Of a stretch of 64,000 nt of DNA, positions 35,014 to 43,737 are shown piece by piece. The notes beneath the pieces were generated by a model, which worked only from the letters and a program-made list of their open reading frames with translations, did no database searches and was not told the origin of the DNA. Within the stretch, counting starts at the first letter, position 1, and each line of letters starts with the position of its first letter. The DNA lies in assembly GCF_001399755.1 (NCBI RefSeq), contig NZ_LJCP01000006.1, forward strand, positions 186,001 to 250,000, read 5' to 3'. The stretch is from Thiohalorhabdus denitrificans (lineage in GTDB: Bacteria; Pseudomonadota; Gammaproteobacteria; Thiohalorhabdales; Thiohalorhabdaceae). Position numbers and translations under genes: made by a program.

Positions 35014-35310
35014 ATGGACGATTCGCTGTTTTTCCTGCCCGCCTCCGAGGAGCACGTGGCCCGGGAGAAGGCCAAGGCCCGCGAGCTGCGGCGCAGCCAG
35101 TGGTGGAAGCGCCGTCGCGCCAAGGGGGTGTGCCACTACTGCGGGGAGTCCTTCCCGCCCCGCGAGCTCACCATGGACCACGTGGTGCCCATCATCCGCG
35201 GCGGCGAGACCACCAAGGGCAACGTGGTGCCCGCCTGCCCCGACTGCAACGCCGAGAAGAAGTACCAGCTGCCCCTGGAGTGGCAGGGGGTGCTCGACGG
35301 CGACGACTAA
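35014..35310 (+). CDS. Small HNH endonuclease
   Basis: 98 aa. The HNH nuclease fold with two CxxC knuckles is clear: CHYCGESFPPRELTMDHVVP then RGGETTKGNVVPACPDCNAE. The DHVVPIIRGG stretch carries the first catalytic His, and the Asn/His spacing fits HNH_5-type enzymes. A basic N-terminal helix (RRSQWWKRRRAK) could bind nucleic acid. ATG 35014 is chosen because the longer frame has no conserved tail. Seen as a lone gene in many gammaproteobacterial genomes; role unclear. Confidence 0.9.
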   Translation: MDDSLFFLPASEEHVAREKAKARELRRSQWWKRRRAKGVCHYCGESFPPRELTMDHVVPIIRGGETTKGNVVPACPDCNAEKKYQLPLEWQGVLDGDD

Positions 35311-35336
35311 AGGCGAACGGCAGGAAAACGCCGAAA

Positions 35337-35538
35337 AAAACGCCAAACCGCCAAGGACGCCAAGGCACGCCAAGAAAACCAAAATTGGCTATCTGGACCG
35401 GTCAGGAAGGCAGTTGAAAACCAGAGCTCGGCTACTGTGGGAGCGGCCATCGGCCGCGACCGAGTCGTCCCTTGCGGCAGGTCGCGGCTGGTAGGCGCTC
35501 CCACAAACCGCTTTCCTGAGCCAACCGGATAGCCAATT
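35337..35538. repeat. CGCCAAGG arm plus MITE-like REPIN element
   Basis: AACCGCCAAGGACGCCAAG (35346-35364) repeats the 19095 arm. Next, AATTGGCTATC (35383-35393) and its exact complement (35528-35538) frame about 156 bp with further imperfect pairing (TCAGGA/TCCTGA). Inside lies a REP pair: GTGGGAGCGGCCATCGGCCG (35437 on) and its inverted partner ending CGCTCCCAC (35504). There is no gene. This looks like a small non-autonomous element carrying a REPIN. Confidence 0.75.
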
Positions 35539-35543
35539 AATAG

Positions 35544-35572
35544 AAAAGGCACCCCCTCGGGGGTGCCTTTTT
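35544..35572. terminator. Bidirectional terminator between HNH and cytochrome-porin genes
   Basis: Stem AAAAGGCACCCCC / GGGGGTGCCTTTT with loop TC. A-rich and T-rich flanks on both sides let it act for the convergent HNH and cytochrome-porin genes. Confidence 0.9.
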
Positions 35573-35595
35573 GCTTCCGGCCCGCTGCGCCTGCC

Positions 35596-36915
35596 TCAGA
35601 AGGCGGCGTCCAGGCCCATCAGCAGGTAGTGCTCGCGCTCCCGGTGGGCGAAGTCGTTGGTGTCCTGGAAATCGTAGTTGGCCTCCACCACGCCGCGCAC
35701 ATTGCTGGCGAAGTAGTAGGAGGTGGTGAAGGTCAGGGTGTTGAGGTTGAGGCCGTCGTAGCGGGTGTTGGCGAGGTCGTCGTTGACAGTTACCCCGAAG
35801 TCGGACAGTTGCACCTCGTCGAGATCGTCGGCGTCGCCGTAGTTGTACAGCAGGGAGAAGGCCCACTCGGGGCTCATGATCCAGTCCACCCCGGCGAAGC
35901 CGCCCCACCAGCTGTAGTCCTCGCCCTCCTCCAGGAAGTCGCCCCACTCGTTGTAGAGCCCCTGCAGGTACCAGTAGACGTCGCCGCCGACCTGGCCGGA
36001 GAGGTCGAGGCCGGCGATGCGCTTGTCGGCGGTGTGGCCGGGCAAACTGTCAGGTGCATCGATGTTCCCGGCCTCCTGCTGGAAGCCGTTGGGCTGCTGC
36101 CCGGCGAAGCCGAACACGCCGATCCCCACGCCGGCCACGTCGGTGGCGATGCGCCCGAATACCGACTTCTGGTCGTTGTTGTCGAAGCTGTGGTCGGGCC
36201 GGCTGTAGCCGCTGGCGGTCAGGGTGCGGCTCTCGTCGATGCCGTTGCTGTTGACCACGCCCAGGGCCAGGTCCACGGGGCCGAGACCGCGCTCCAGCAG
36301 CAGGCCGCGCTCGTAGGTGATGCCCGCCATGCGGTAGGGGATGTAGTCCTGGAAGGACAGGCGCACCTCGCGGGGGAACATGAGGTCGGAGACCTGGAAC
36401 TGGCCCAGCATGGCCTCCACCCCGGTGCCGAAGACGTCGTCGTGGCGGAGCCAGGCGTCCTCGATGAGGACGGTGCCGTTCTCGCCCTTCTCGGCGAGGA
36501 TGCCGTAGAAGTAGGTGTTGATGTGGTCGGTGAGGGGCGCGCCGCCGAGCAGCTTGATGAAGTAGGGGCTCTGCAGGTCCACGTTGGCGGCCTCCTCGCC
36601 CTCGGCGGCCCGGTCGGCGGAGCGGAGCTGGCCGAAGCCCTGGATGCGCACCGCCAGGGGGACGGAGTCCGGCAGATGCAGCCGGTCGTCGCCGTAGCTC
36701 TCCCGCTTGTCCTTCCAGTTGGGCAGCCGGTAGCCGTTGGCGGCGAAGTCCTCGCCGAAGCTGTTCAGCTTGGGCACGGCGGCGTGGCAGGTGTTGCAGC
36801 TCATCTCGGTCTGCCGGGCGAAGGCCGGGATGGCCGAGGCCTGCTGGGGCAGCAGGGCCAGCAGGCCGGCCAGGGCCACAAGCCCGGTCCCGATGCGGGC
36901 GGTAATGCGGGTCAT
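35596..36915 (-). CDS. Single-heme c-type cytochrome fused to an outer-membrane porin
   Basis: 439 aa from ATG 36915, with AGGAGGAG upstream. Signal peptide GTGLVALAGLLALLPQQASA is followed by IPAFARQTEMSCNTCHAAVP, a CxxCH heme c site right after cleavage, then NSFGEDFAANGYRLPNW. The remaining 370 residues are alternating aromatic/polar beta strands ending EHYLLMGLDAAF with terminal Phe, the sign of an outer-membrane barrel. This is the architecture of Cyc2-like cytochrome-porins, which pass electrons across the outer membrane. Whether the substrate is Fe(II), a sulfur compound or another donor cannot be told. No multiheme MtrA/MtrC partner nearby. Confidence 0.8.
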   Translation of the reverse strand: MTRITARIGTGLVALAGLLALLPQQASAIPAFARQTEMSCNTCHAAVPKLNSFGEDFAANGYRLPNWKDKRESYGDDRLHLPDSVPLAVRIQGFGQLRSADRAAEGEEAANVDLQSPYFIKLLGGAPLTDHINTYFYGILAEKGENGTVLIEDAWLRHDDVFGTGVEAMLGQFQVSDLMFPREVRLSFQDYIPYRMAGITYERGLLLERGLGPVDLALGVVNSNGIDESRTLTASGYSRPDHSFDNNDQKSVFGRIATDVAGVGIGVFGFAGQQPNGFQQEAGNIDAPDSLPGHTADKRIAGLDLSGQVGGDVYWYLQGLYNEWGDFLEEGEDYSWWGGFAGVDWIMSPEWAFSLLYNYGDADDLDEVQLSDFGVTVNDDLANTRYDGLNLNTLTFTTSYYFASNVRGVVEANYDFQDTNDFAHREREHYLLMGLDAAF

Positions 36916-37071
36916 CGGTGTCGCTCCTCCTGGGGTTGACGCTGGAAGGGGGCGGCGGACATCTGGGGAACGGAGTGGGGACAGTCTAGCAGGGCCCGCT
37001 GAAAGCAAACTTAATCCGGGTCAAAGGACGGACAGGAGGGCCGGGTATCCGGCCCATTCCGGCGGCTGCAG

Positions 37072-37512
37072 CTAGTCGGCGGCGAACAGGCGGGAGACCT
37101 CGAAGACATGCTCCTCGTCGGAGCCCTCGGGCTGGACGTGGACTTCGAGGCGCACCTTCTCGGGCGGGTTGATGCGGAAATCGGACAGGTAGTAGATGGC
37201 CTCCCCTTCGTCCACCTCCCGCATCTCCAGATCGCGGCGCTGAGAGGAGAGGTTGACGGCCACCGCCCAGACCTTGGCCCGGACCGGCTTCTCCTCGCCG
37301 CCGTTGCCCGTTTTGCGGACGGCCACGGTGACCAGGCCCCGGTGGTCGCTGCGGGTGATGCCGTATTCCCGGGCGACCTGCGGCGTGAGGTTGGAGGTGA
37401 GCATGGTGCCGTGGTGGATTACGTAATCGCCGAACAGCTTCTGGGCGCTGACGGAGGCCGGGGCGACGGCCAGGAGGAGGCAGAGGCCCAGGAGCAGGCT
37501 CACGTGGCGCAT
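37072..37512 (-). CDS. DUF4426 periplasmic protein
   Basis: 146 aa. N-terminal signal HVSLLLGLCLLLAVAPASVSA precedes a DUF4426 beta-sandwich-like domain: FGDYVIHHGTMLTSNLTPQV, RGLVTVAVRKTG and YYLSDFRINPPEKVRLEVHV. DUF4426 proteins are typically encoded next to metX-metW in gammaproteobacteria, as here, but no function has been shown. Exported to the periplasm by prediction. The preceding intergenic gap separates it from metW by 91 bp. Confidence 0.88.
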   Translation of the reverse strand: MRHVSLLLGLCLLLAVAPASVSAQKLFGDYVIHHGTMLTSNLTPQVAREYGITRSDHRGLVTVAVRKTGNGGEEKPVRAKVWAVAVNLSSQRRDLEMREVDEGEAIYYLSDFRINPPEKVRLEVHVQPEGSDEEHVFEVSRLFAAD

Positions 37513-37603
37513 AGGACACTCCTTTCACCGGACTTGCCGGTAGCTGCCGGATGTCCTTCCAGTGTAGGCCGGGCCTCTGCGGGATGCCAGGGGAAAGAGG
37601 CGG

Positions 37604-38233
37604 TTACGTGCTCATCCCCGGGCCGCGCTGGATGCGGTACATGGCGGTGGCGCCGAACAGGTTGGGGACTTTCCGGGCAAGCAGCCCCGAGTGCCCGCGC
37701 CGGTCCAGGACGCGCCGCTCCAGGATCTCGATGTCCTCCTTGGTGCAGAGGGACTCGAAATCGCGCAGGGTGTGCAGGTGGATGTTGGGGGTGTTGTACC
37801 AGTTGTAGGGCAGGCTGGGCGTGCGCGGCATGCGTCCCCCGGCGCACAGCTGGTAGCGGGCCAGCCAGTGGCCGATGTTGGGGAAGGAGACGATGGCCTC
37901 CCGGCCCACCCGCAGCATCTCCCGCAGGAGGAAGTGCGGGTAGCGGATGGCCTGCAGGGTCTGGGAGAGGACGACGAAGTCCACCGAGTCCGCCTCGAAG
38001 TCCTCCAGGCCCGTGTCCAGGTCGGTCTGGATCACGGGCACGCCCTTCTCGATGCAGGCGATGATGTTGTTGATGTTGATCTCCACGCCGTAGCCGGAGA
38101 CCCGCTTGTGGTCCCGCAGGCGGGCCAGCAGGGTGCCGTCGCCGCAGCCCAGGTCGAGGATCCGGGCCTCGGGGCTGACCCAGTCCTCGATGACGTCGAA
38201 ATCGACCCGGAAGCGCATGGACGCGTGCTTCAT
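37604..38233 (-). CDS. metW: MetW, methionine-pathway SAM-methyltransferase-fold protein
   Basis: A Rossmann methyltransferase-like partner of MetX in methionine synthesis. It has 209 aa. Motif [18 protein letters not shown] is the SAM-binding loop. [40 protein letters not shown] and [19 protein letters not shown] are MetW hallmarks. The ATG at 38233 overlaps the metX stop as ATGA, so translation is coupled. Start alternatives a few codons on ([11 protein letters not shown]) are possible. Confidence 0.95.
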   Translation of the reverse strand: MKHASMRFRVDFDVIEDWVSPEARILDLGCGDGTLLARLRDHKRVSGYGVEININNIIACIEKGVPVIQTDLDTGLEDFEADSVDFVVLSQTLQAIRYPHFLLREMLRVGREAIVSFPNIGHWLARYQLCAGGRMPRTPSLPYNWYNTPNIHLHTLRDFESLCTKEDIEILERRVLDRRGHSGLLARKVPNLFGATAMYRIQRGPGMST

Positions 38234-39378
38234 AGCCCCCACTCCCGGGCCAGGTGGTCCATGTAGGCCCGCACCATGTCGTGGTAGGGGCCGATCTTGA
38301 GCAGGAAGGCGTCGTGGCCCTGCGGGGCCTCGATCTCGGCGAAGGTCACGTCCAGATTGTTGGCGTACAGGGCGTGGGTGATCTCCCGCGAGCGCTCCGC
38401 GGAGAACCGCCAGTCGCTGGAGAAGGCGATCACCAAAAAGCGGTTGTCCGAGCGGGCGAAGGCCTGGGAGAGGTCGCCATCGTGGGCCCCGGCGGGGTCG
38501 AAGTAGTCCAGGACCTTGGTGAGGTAGAGGTAGCTGTTGGCGTCGAAGCGGTCCACGAAGCGCCGGCCCTGGTAGCGCAGGTAGCTCTCCACCTCGAAGT
38601 CCACGTCGAAGCCGTAGGACAGCGGCTGACCCTTGCGCAGGTCGCGGCCGAACTTGTCCCGCATGGCGTCCTCGGAGAGGTACGTGATGTGGCCGATCAT
38701 GCGGGCCAGGGCCAGGCCGCGCCGCGGGGTGTCGCGCTCGTAGTAGCGGCCGCCGTGGAACTCGGGGTCCGTCATGATGGCCTGGCGGGCCACCTCGTTG
38801 AAGGCGATGTTCTGCGCGGAGAGCTTGGGGGCGGCGGCGATGGCCAGGCAGGCGTCGAGGCAGTCGGGGTAATCGATGGTCCACTGCAGGGCCTGCATGC
38901 CGCCCAGCGAGCCGCCCACCACCGCCACCCACTTGGCGATCCCCATGCGCTCCATCAGCCGGCGCTGGGAGGCCACCCAGTCCTTGACGGTGACGATGGG
39001 GAAATCGAGGGCGTAGGGCTCGCCGGTGCCGGGGTTGGTGCTCGCCGGGCCCGTGGAGCCCTTGCAGCTTCCCAGGACGTTCACGCACACCACGAAAAAG
39101 CGCCGCGTGTCCAGGGGCTTGCCGGGGCCGATCATGTTGTCCCACCAGCCCGGCTTGCGGTCCTCCATGGACTGGTAGCCGGCGGCGTGCTGGTCCCCGG
39201 ACAGGGCGTGGCAGACGAGCACGGCGTTGGAGTGGTCGGCGTTGAGCGTGCCGTAGGTCTCGTAGGCCAGCTCGAAGCGCTCCAGGCGCTCGCCGCTCTC
39301 CAGCTCCAGCGGCTCGTCGAAACGCTCCACGGCCCCTTCCACCAGGCCGACGGAATCTTCCGGGATGGTTTCCGGCAT
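38230..39378 (-). CDS. metX: Homoserine O-acyltransferase MetX
   Basis: An alpha/beta-hydrolase-fold enzyme that acylates homoserine for methionine synthesis. It has 382 aa. Conserved blocks are [32 protein letters not shown] and [15 protein letters not shown], with nucleophile Ser in [14 protein letters not shown]. The C-terminal catalytic Asp and His lie in [15 protein letters not shown] and [10 protein letters not shown]. The acyl donor (acetyl- or succinyl-CoA) cannot be fixed by eye; gammaproteobacterial MetX proteins paired with MetW often use succinyl-CoA. Coupled to metW. Confidence 0.95.
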   Translation of the reverse strand: MPETIPEDSVGLVEGAVERFDEPLELESGERLERFELAYETYGTLNADHSNAVLVCHALSGDQHAAGYQSMEDRKPGWWDNMIGPGKPLDTRRFFVVCVNVLGSCKGSTGPASTNPGTGEPYALDFPIVTVKDWVASQRRLMERMGIAKWVAVVGGSLGGMQALQWTIDYPDCLDACLAIAAAPKLSAQNIAFNEVARQAIMTDPEFHGGRYYERDTPRRGLALARMIGHITYLSEDAMRDKFGRDLRKGQPLSYGFDVDFEVESYLRYQGRRFVDRFDANSYLYLTKVLDYFDPAGAHDGDLSQAFARSDNRFLVIAFSSDWRFSAERSREITHALYANNLDVTFAEIEAPQGHDAFLLKIGPYHDMVRAYMDHLAREWGL

Positions 39379-39508
39379 GGGCTATCGCGTGTCCTTAGAG
39401 CCTACCCGCGCGGGCTAACGCGGTGGGTGGCGCCATTGTACACGTTCCGGTCCCCTTCCGGGCCTCCCGCCGCGCGGGGGGGAACGGGGGCCGGATTCGG
39501 CAAAGGGG

Positions 39509-40168
39509 TTACGGTTCCGGGGCGGGCGCCAGGAACTCCCCGGGCTCCCCGGAGTGGCCGCGCACGCGCACCCGGTCCCCCGCCACCTCCAGGCGGCCCT
39601 CGGCGAACCAGCGCACCGCCTGGGGGAGGAGGCGGTGCTCCACGGCCTGGACGCGCCGGGCGAGGGTCTCGGGGGTGTCCGTGTCGTCCACCCGCACGGC
39701 ACCTTGCGCAATGATGGGGCCGGCGTCCAGGTCGTCGGTGACTAGGTGGACGGTGGTGCCGTGCAGACGGCACCCCGCCTCCAGGGCCTTGCGGTGGGTG
39801 TCCAGGCCGCGGAAGGCGGGCAGCAGAGAGGGGTGGACATTGATCATCCGGCCGCTGAAGGGGGCGGTGAACTCGGGGGTGAGGATGCGCATGAAGCCGG
39901 CGAGCACCAACAGGTCGGGCTCGAAAGCGCCTACGGCATCCCGCAGGGCGACGTCGAAGGCGGCGCGGTCGGCGTATTCCGTGTGGTCCACCACCTGCGC
40001 CGGCACGCCGGCCTCCCGGGCGCGCTCCAGGGCGTAGGCCTGTGGGCGGTTGCTTACCACGCCGACGATCTCGGCGCCCAGCTGGCCCTCCGCCGCCCGG
40101 TCCAGCAGGGCCTGGAGGTTGGTGCCGCCGCCCGAGACGAGGACCACGCACCGGCAGCCGTCAGTCAT
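39509..40168 (-). CDS. purN: Phosphoribosylglycinamide formyltransferase
   Basis: Transfers a formyl group from 10-formyl-THF to GAR, step 3 of purine synthesis. It has 219 aa. The N terminus VVLVSGGGTNLQALLD is the phosphate-binding loop. VLAGFMRILTPEFTAPFSGR leads to the catalytic NVHPSLLPAFRGLDTHRKAL (Asn-His), and HLVTDDLDAGPIIAQGAV carries the catalytic Asp. It overlaps purM by 8 bp on the minus strand; purM-purN is a standard pair. Confidence 0.96.
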   Translation of the reverse strand: MTDGCRCVVLVSGGGTNLQALLDRAAEGQLGAEIVGVVSNRPQAYALERAREAGVPAQVVDHTEYADRAAFDVALRDAVGAFEPDLLVLAGFMRILTPEFTAPFSGRMINVHPSLLPAFRGLDTHRKALEAGCRLHGTTVHLVTDDLDAGPIIAQGAVRVDDTDTPETLARRVQAVEHRLLPQAVRWFAEGRLEVAGDRVRVRGHSGEPGEFLAPAPEP

Positions 40169-41216
40169 GGAGCCGCACCCGCTCCTCGGCGTCCGTGGTC
40201 AGCCGGCCCACGCGGTAGCCCGTCTCGCCGGCGGCATGCAGGGCGTCCAGGGCCGCCTCGGCCTGCGCCTCGGGCACCACCGCCACCATGCCCAGGCCGG
40301 CGTTGAAGGTGGCGAGCATCTCCGCCTCGGAAATTGCCCCCTGCTCCTGGATCCAGTCCAGGATGGGCGGCCGCGGCCAGGCGCCGCGCTCGAGCTCGGC
40401 GCCCAGGCCCTCGGGCAGGCTGCGCGGCAGGTTGCCAGGCAGGCCGCCGCCGGTGATGTGGGCCAGGGCCCGGACGTCCACCGCCTCCAGCAGGGCCCGG
40501 ACGGCGGCGACGTAGATCCGCGTGGGGGTGAGCAGGGCCTCGCCGAGGGTGGTGTCGCCGAAGGGCGCGTCGAGGGCCGTTCCGGTATCCTGGAGGAGGC
40601 GGCGCACCAGGGAGAAGCCGTTGCTGTGCACGCCCGAGGAGGGCAGGCCGATCAGGACGTCCCCGGCGTCCGCGCGGCTGCCGTCAATGAGCCCGTCCCG
40701 CTCCACGACGCCCACGGCGAAGCCGGCAAGATCGTAGTCGGCGCCGGCGTACATGCCCGGCATCTCGGCGGTCTCGCCGCCCAGCAGGGCGCAGCCCGCG
40801 GCCTCGCAGCCGTGCACGATGCCCGCCACCACGGCGCTGGCGCGCTCGGGGTCGAGCTTGCCGGTGGCCAGGTAGTCGAGGAAGAACAGGGGCTCGGCGC
40901 CGCAGACGATGAGGTCGTTGACGCACATGGCCACCAGGTCCACGCCCACGCTGTCGTGGCGGTCCAGCTCGATGGCCAGGCGCAGCTTGGTGCCCACGCC
41001 ATCGGTGCCGGCCACCAGCACGGGGTCCCGGTAGCGGTCGGAGGCGAGGCGGAACAGGCCGCCGAAGCCGCCCAGGCCGCCGAGTACCTCCGGCCGGCTG
41101 GTGCGCTTGACCAAGGGCTTGATGCGGTCGACGAAGGCGTCGCCGGCCGCCACGTCCACGCCCGCTTCTTTGTAGGTGAGGGGTTTGCCGGAGTTCTCGG
41201 CCACTTGCGCGCTCAC
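40161..41216 (-). CDS. purM: Phosphoribosylformylglycinamidine cyclo-ligase
   Basis: An ATP-dependent ring closure making AIR, step 5 of purine synthesis. It has 351 aa. The N terminus LTYKEAGVDVAAGDAFVDRI is canonical. DPVLVAGTDGVGTKLRLAIE and VGVDLVAMCVNDLIVCGAEP are the PurM metal/ATP motifs. CALLGGETAEMPGMYAGADY and HITGGGLPGNLPRSLPEGL follow. Promoter expected in the 119-bp gap shared with the divergent DUF2066 gene. Confidence 0.97.
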   Translation of the reverse strand: MSAQVAENSGKPLTYKEAGVDVAAGDAFVDRIKPLVKRTSRPEVLGGLGGFGGLFRLASDRYRDPVLVAGTDGVGTKLRLAIELDRHDSVGVDLVAMCVNDLIVCGAEPLFFLDYLATGKLDPERASAVVAGIVHGCEAAGCALLGGETAEMPGMYAGADYDLAGFAVGVVERDGLIDGSRADAGDVLIGLPSSGVHSNGFSLVRRLLQDTGTALDAPFGDTTLGEALLTPTRIYVAAVRALLEAVDVRALAHITGGGLPGNLPRSLPEGLGAELERGAWPRPPILDWIQEQGAISEAEMLATFNAGLGMVAVVPEAQAEAALDALHAAGETGYRVGRLTTDAEERVRLHD

Positions 41217-41335
41217 GGGGATTGCAGGGGGGAATCGGTAGATTGGGAATGGTAAAGCAAATGCGGGGGCGCCAAAAGGCCGCCCGGGGCTCGCAACGGT
41301 TGACGCGCGGCGGGGGGTGGCCTAGGTTTCCGCGC

Positions 41336-42469
41336 ATGCACTCCTTCCCCCGTCGCATCATGCTCGGTCTTCTCGCGCTCCTTCTGGGCGCCCTGGCGGG
41401 CCCCGTCCCCGCGGCCCAGGTGGAGAACCTCTACCAGGCGGTGGTGGACAAGGAAGACCTGGATCTGCTGGAGACCGATGGCGGCCAGGGATCGTCCCTG
41501 GCCGGGGACGGCGGGCGCCGGGCCCTGATGCGGGCCGCCCTGGCCCGGGTCCTGATCCGCCTGAGCGGAACCTCCGAGGTGGTCGCCGATTCCCAGGTCC
41601 GCGCGGCGCTCCTGGAGCCCGTGCAGGATTTCGTCAGCCGCTACCAGGTCCTCCGCGGGGACTCCTCCGGCACCCGCCTGCGGGTCCGGTTCAGCGAGCA
41701 GGCCGTGCGCGAGGGGCTCTGGGAGCAGGGCTGGCCGGTGTGGGGCCGCTACCGGCCCGGAGTGGTGGTATGGGTCGCCCGGCGCGGAACCGGCAGCCGG
41801 AACCCCATCTCCCCGGACAGGGAGCCGGCCCTGTTCGACGCCCTGGAGGCAGCGGCGGAGCAATACGGCCTGCCCCTGCTGGTGCCCCTCATGGACGGTA
41901 CGGACCGCGACCGCATCTCCGGGCGCGACCTGCTGTTCGAGGACTGGGAGCGGATCAAGACCGCCTCGGAGCGCTACGACCCCGATGCCATCCTCGTGGT
42001 GCGCGTGGGCGAGGGGGAGCGCAGCGGAACACGCGTGGACTGGGTGCTGCGGCGCGGCGGCGAGGACCGCACCTTCTCCAGCAGCGCCGACGGCCTGGAG
42101 GGCGCCCTCCAGCGCGGCATGGAGCGCCTCCTGGCGGGCATGGCGCGCGACTATGCGGTGGAGCCGGGGCGGGGTGTGCCCATGGAGGCCGCTGTTGAGG
42201 GGGTTCGCACCCTCGAAGAGTTGGCGCAAGTGGAGCGGGGCCTGGGGCGGCTGGCGGCCATCGATGCCGTCATGCCCGCCCGGACCGTGGGCAGCGAGGC
42301 CCGCTTCCGCTTCCGGTTCCGGGCCGACCCGGAGCGGGCGGCGCACATCGTGAGCCTGCTCGACATCTTGGAGCCCGAGGAGCGGGATTCCCGCGCAGCG
42401 GAGCCCGGGGATCGGCAGGACGCGGAGGAGGACGGCAGCGCCCTCCTTCACTTCACCTACCGGCCATGA
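41336..42469 (+). CDS. DUF2066 periplasmic protein
   Basis: 377 aa from ATG 41336 (MHSFPRRIMLGLLALLLGAL), a signal peptide cleaved after PVPAA. The mature part starts VENLYQAVVDKEDLDL and continues with the DUF2066 core ALARVLIRLSGTSEVVADSQ and WPVWGRYRPGVVVWVARRG. No catalytic motif. In gammaproteobacteria DUF2066 genes commonly lie near purM and hda, as here. It overlaps the CDP-alcohol transferase gene by 4 bp. Function unknown. Confidence 0.9.
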   Translation: MHSFPRRIMLGLLALLLGALAGPVPAAQVENLYQAVVDKEDLDLLETDGGQGSSLAGDGGRRALMRAALARVLIRLSGTSEVVADSQVRAALLEPVQDFVSRYQVLRGDSSGTRLRVRFSEQAVREGLWEQGWPVWGRYRPGVVVWVARRGTGSRNPISPDREPALFDALEAAAEQYGLPLLVPLMDGTDRDRISGRDLLFEDWERIKTASERYDPDAILVVRVGEGERSGTRVDWVLRRGGEDRTFSSSADGLEGALQRGMERLLAGMARDYAVEPGRGVPMEAAVEGVRTLEELAQVERGLGRLAAIDAVMPARTVGSEARFRFRFRADPERAAHIVSLLDILEPEERDSRAAEPGDRQDAEEDGSALLHFTYRP

Positions 42470-43014
42470 ACCTCCCCAACGCCCTGTCCCTGCTGCGGCT
42501 CGCCGCGGTTCCCTTTCTGGTCCTGCTGCTCCATGACGGCCGCCACGGCGCGGCCCTGGGGCTGTTCGTGCTGGCCGGCCTCACCGACGCCGCCGACGGC
42601 TTCGTCGCCAAGCGGTTCGGGCAGGAGACCCGCCTGGGCAAGGTGCTGGACCCCATCGCCGACAAGGCCCTGGTGGTGACCGCCTACGTGACCCTGGGCT
42701 GGATGGGTCTGATCCCCTTTTGGCTGGTGCTCGCGGTGGTAACCCGGGACCTGGTGATCCTGGTCGGCGCCCTGGCCTACCACTATCTGACCGGGGCCCT
42801 GGAGATGGCCCCCTCCGTCCTTTCCAAGTTCAACACGGCGCTCCAGCTGGCCCTGGTGGCCCTGGTGCTGCTGGAGGCGGTCCTGGCCCTGGGGCTGGGC
42901 GAATGGCTGGGCTGGCTGGCGGTGGCGGTTCTGGCCACCACGGTGGCCTCGGGGCTGCAGTACGTCCTGGTCTGGGTCCGCAAGGCCTGGGCCCACGAGT
43001 CCGCGGAGGGGTAG
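42466..43014 (+). CDS. CDP-alcohol phosphatidyltransferase family protein
   Basis: An integral-membrane enzyme that transfers a phosphatidyl group from CDP-diacylglycerol to an alcohol (PGP-synthase-like). It has 182 aa with about five membrane helices. The signature is GLTDAADGFVAKRFGQETRL then GKVLDPIADK, matching DGxxAR-x8-Gx3Dx3D with Lys in place of Arg. NLPNALSLLRLAAVPFLVLL starts the protein. The product could be phosphatidylglycerophosphate or another phospholipid. It overlaps the upstream DUF2066 stop as ATGA. Confidence 0.9.
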   Translation: MNLPNALSLLRLAAVPFLVLLLHDGRHGAALGLFVLAGLTDAADGFVAKRFGQETRLGKVLDPIADKALVVTAYVTLGWMGLIPFWLVLAVVTRDLVILVGALAYHYLTGALEMAPSVLSKFNTALQLALVALVLLEAVLALGLGEWLGWLAVAVLATTVASGLQYVLVWVRKAWAHESAEG

Positions 43015-43019
43015 CCGCC

Positions 43020-43718
43020 GTGGCCGGTCAGCTGCCGCTGGTCCTGGATCGTCCCGACGCCCACCGCCTGGAGCTCTTCGAGCCCGGGACGGAGTGCCGC
43101 GAGGCATGGTCCCGGGTTTGGGCCGTGATCGAGGGCCGGGAGCGCTTCGCCTTCCTGTGGGGCGAGGCCGGCAGCGGCAAGACCCACCTGCTGGAGGGTG
43201 CCGCGCGGGAGGCCAGGGGGACCTACCTGGATCTGGCCTCCATGCACGAAGAGGTGACCGCCGCCGGGCTTGACCCGGAGCAGGTGCTGGATCCGGGGCT
43301 GGGGCCGGGTCTGGTGGCCGTGGACGGCCTGGAAGCCGTGGCGGGGGAGGATGCCTGGGAGCGGGCGGTCTTCCACCTCTACAATCAGGTAAACGAGGAA
43401 GGGGGCCGGCTGCTGGCGGCCGCGCGGGGGAATCCCGGCTCCCTCGGTCTGTGCCGCGAGGAGCTGCGGACCCGCTTGAGCTGGGGGGGCAGCTATCCGC
43501 TGGGACGGCTTTCGGACGAGGAGCGGCTGGAGGCTTTGCGCCGGCACGCCGAGGCCCGGGGGCTGGCGCTGAAAACCGAGGTGGGGCGCTTCCTGCTGCG
43601 GCACTACAGCCGCAGCCTGCCGAGCCTGGTGGCGGCCCTGGAGCGGCTGGACGCCGCGGCCCTGGCGGAGCGGCGGCGCCTCACGGTGCCTTTCATCAAG
43701 GCGCGGCTGGGCCTTTGA
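43020..43718 (+). CDS. hda: DnaA regulatory inactivator Hda
   Basis: An AAA+ protein that, with the DNA-loaded sliding clamp, promotes ATP hydrolysis by DnaA after initiation. It has 232 aa. The N-terminal GQLPLVL is a clamp-binding motif (QLxLxL type). The P-loop is FLWGEAGSGKTHLLEGAA, the Walker B-like region is LVAVDGLEAVAGEDAWERA, and sensor 2 is HYSRSLPSLVAALERLD. GTG 43020 is the only start keeping the clamp motif at the N terminus; GAGG lies 10 bp upstream. Same strand and close behind the phospholipid gene. Confidence 0.93.
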   Translation: MAGQLPLVLDRPDAHRLELFEPGTECREAWSRVWAVIEGRERFAFLWGEAGSGKTHLLEGAAREARGTYLDLASMHEEVTAAGLDPEQVLDPGLGPGLVAVDGLEAVAGEDAWERAVFHLYNQVNEEGGRLLAAARGNPGSLGLCREELRTRLSWGGSYPLGRLSDEERLEALRRHAEARGLALKTEVGRFLLRHYSRSLPSLVAALERLDAAALAERRRLTVPFIKARLGL

Positions 43719-43737
43719 GGGCGGCCCACCCCGGGTC

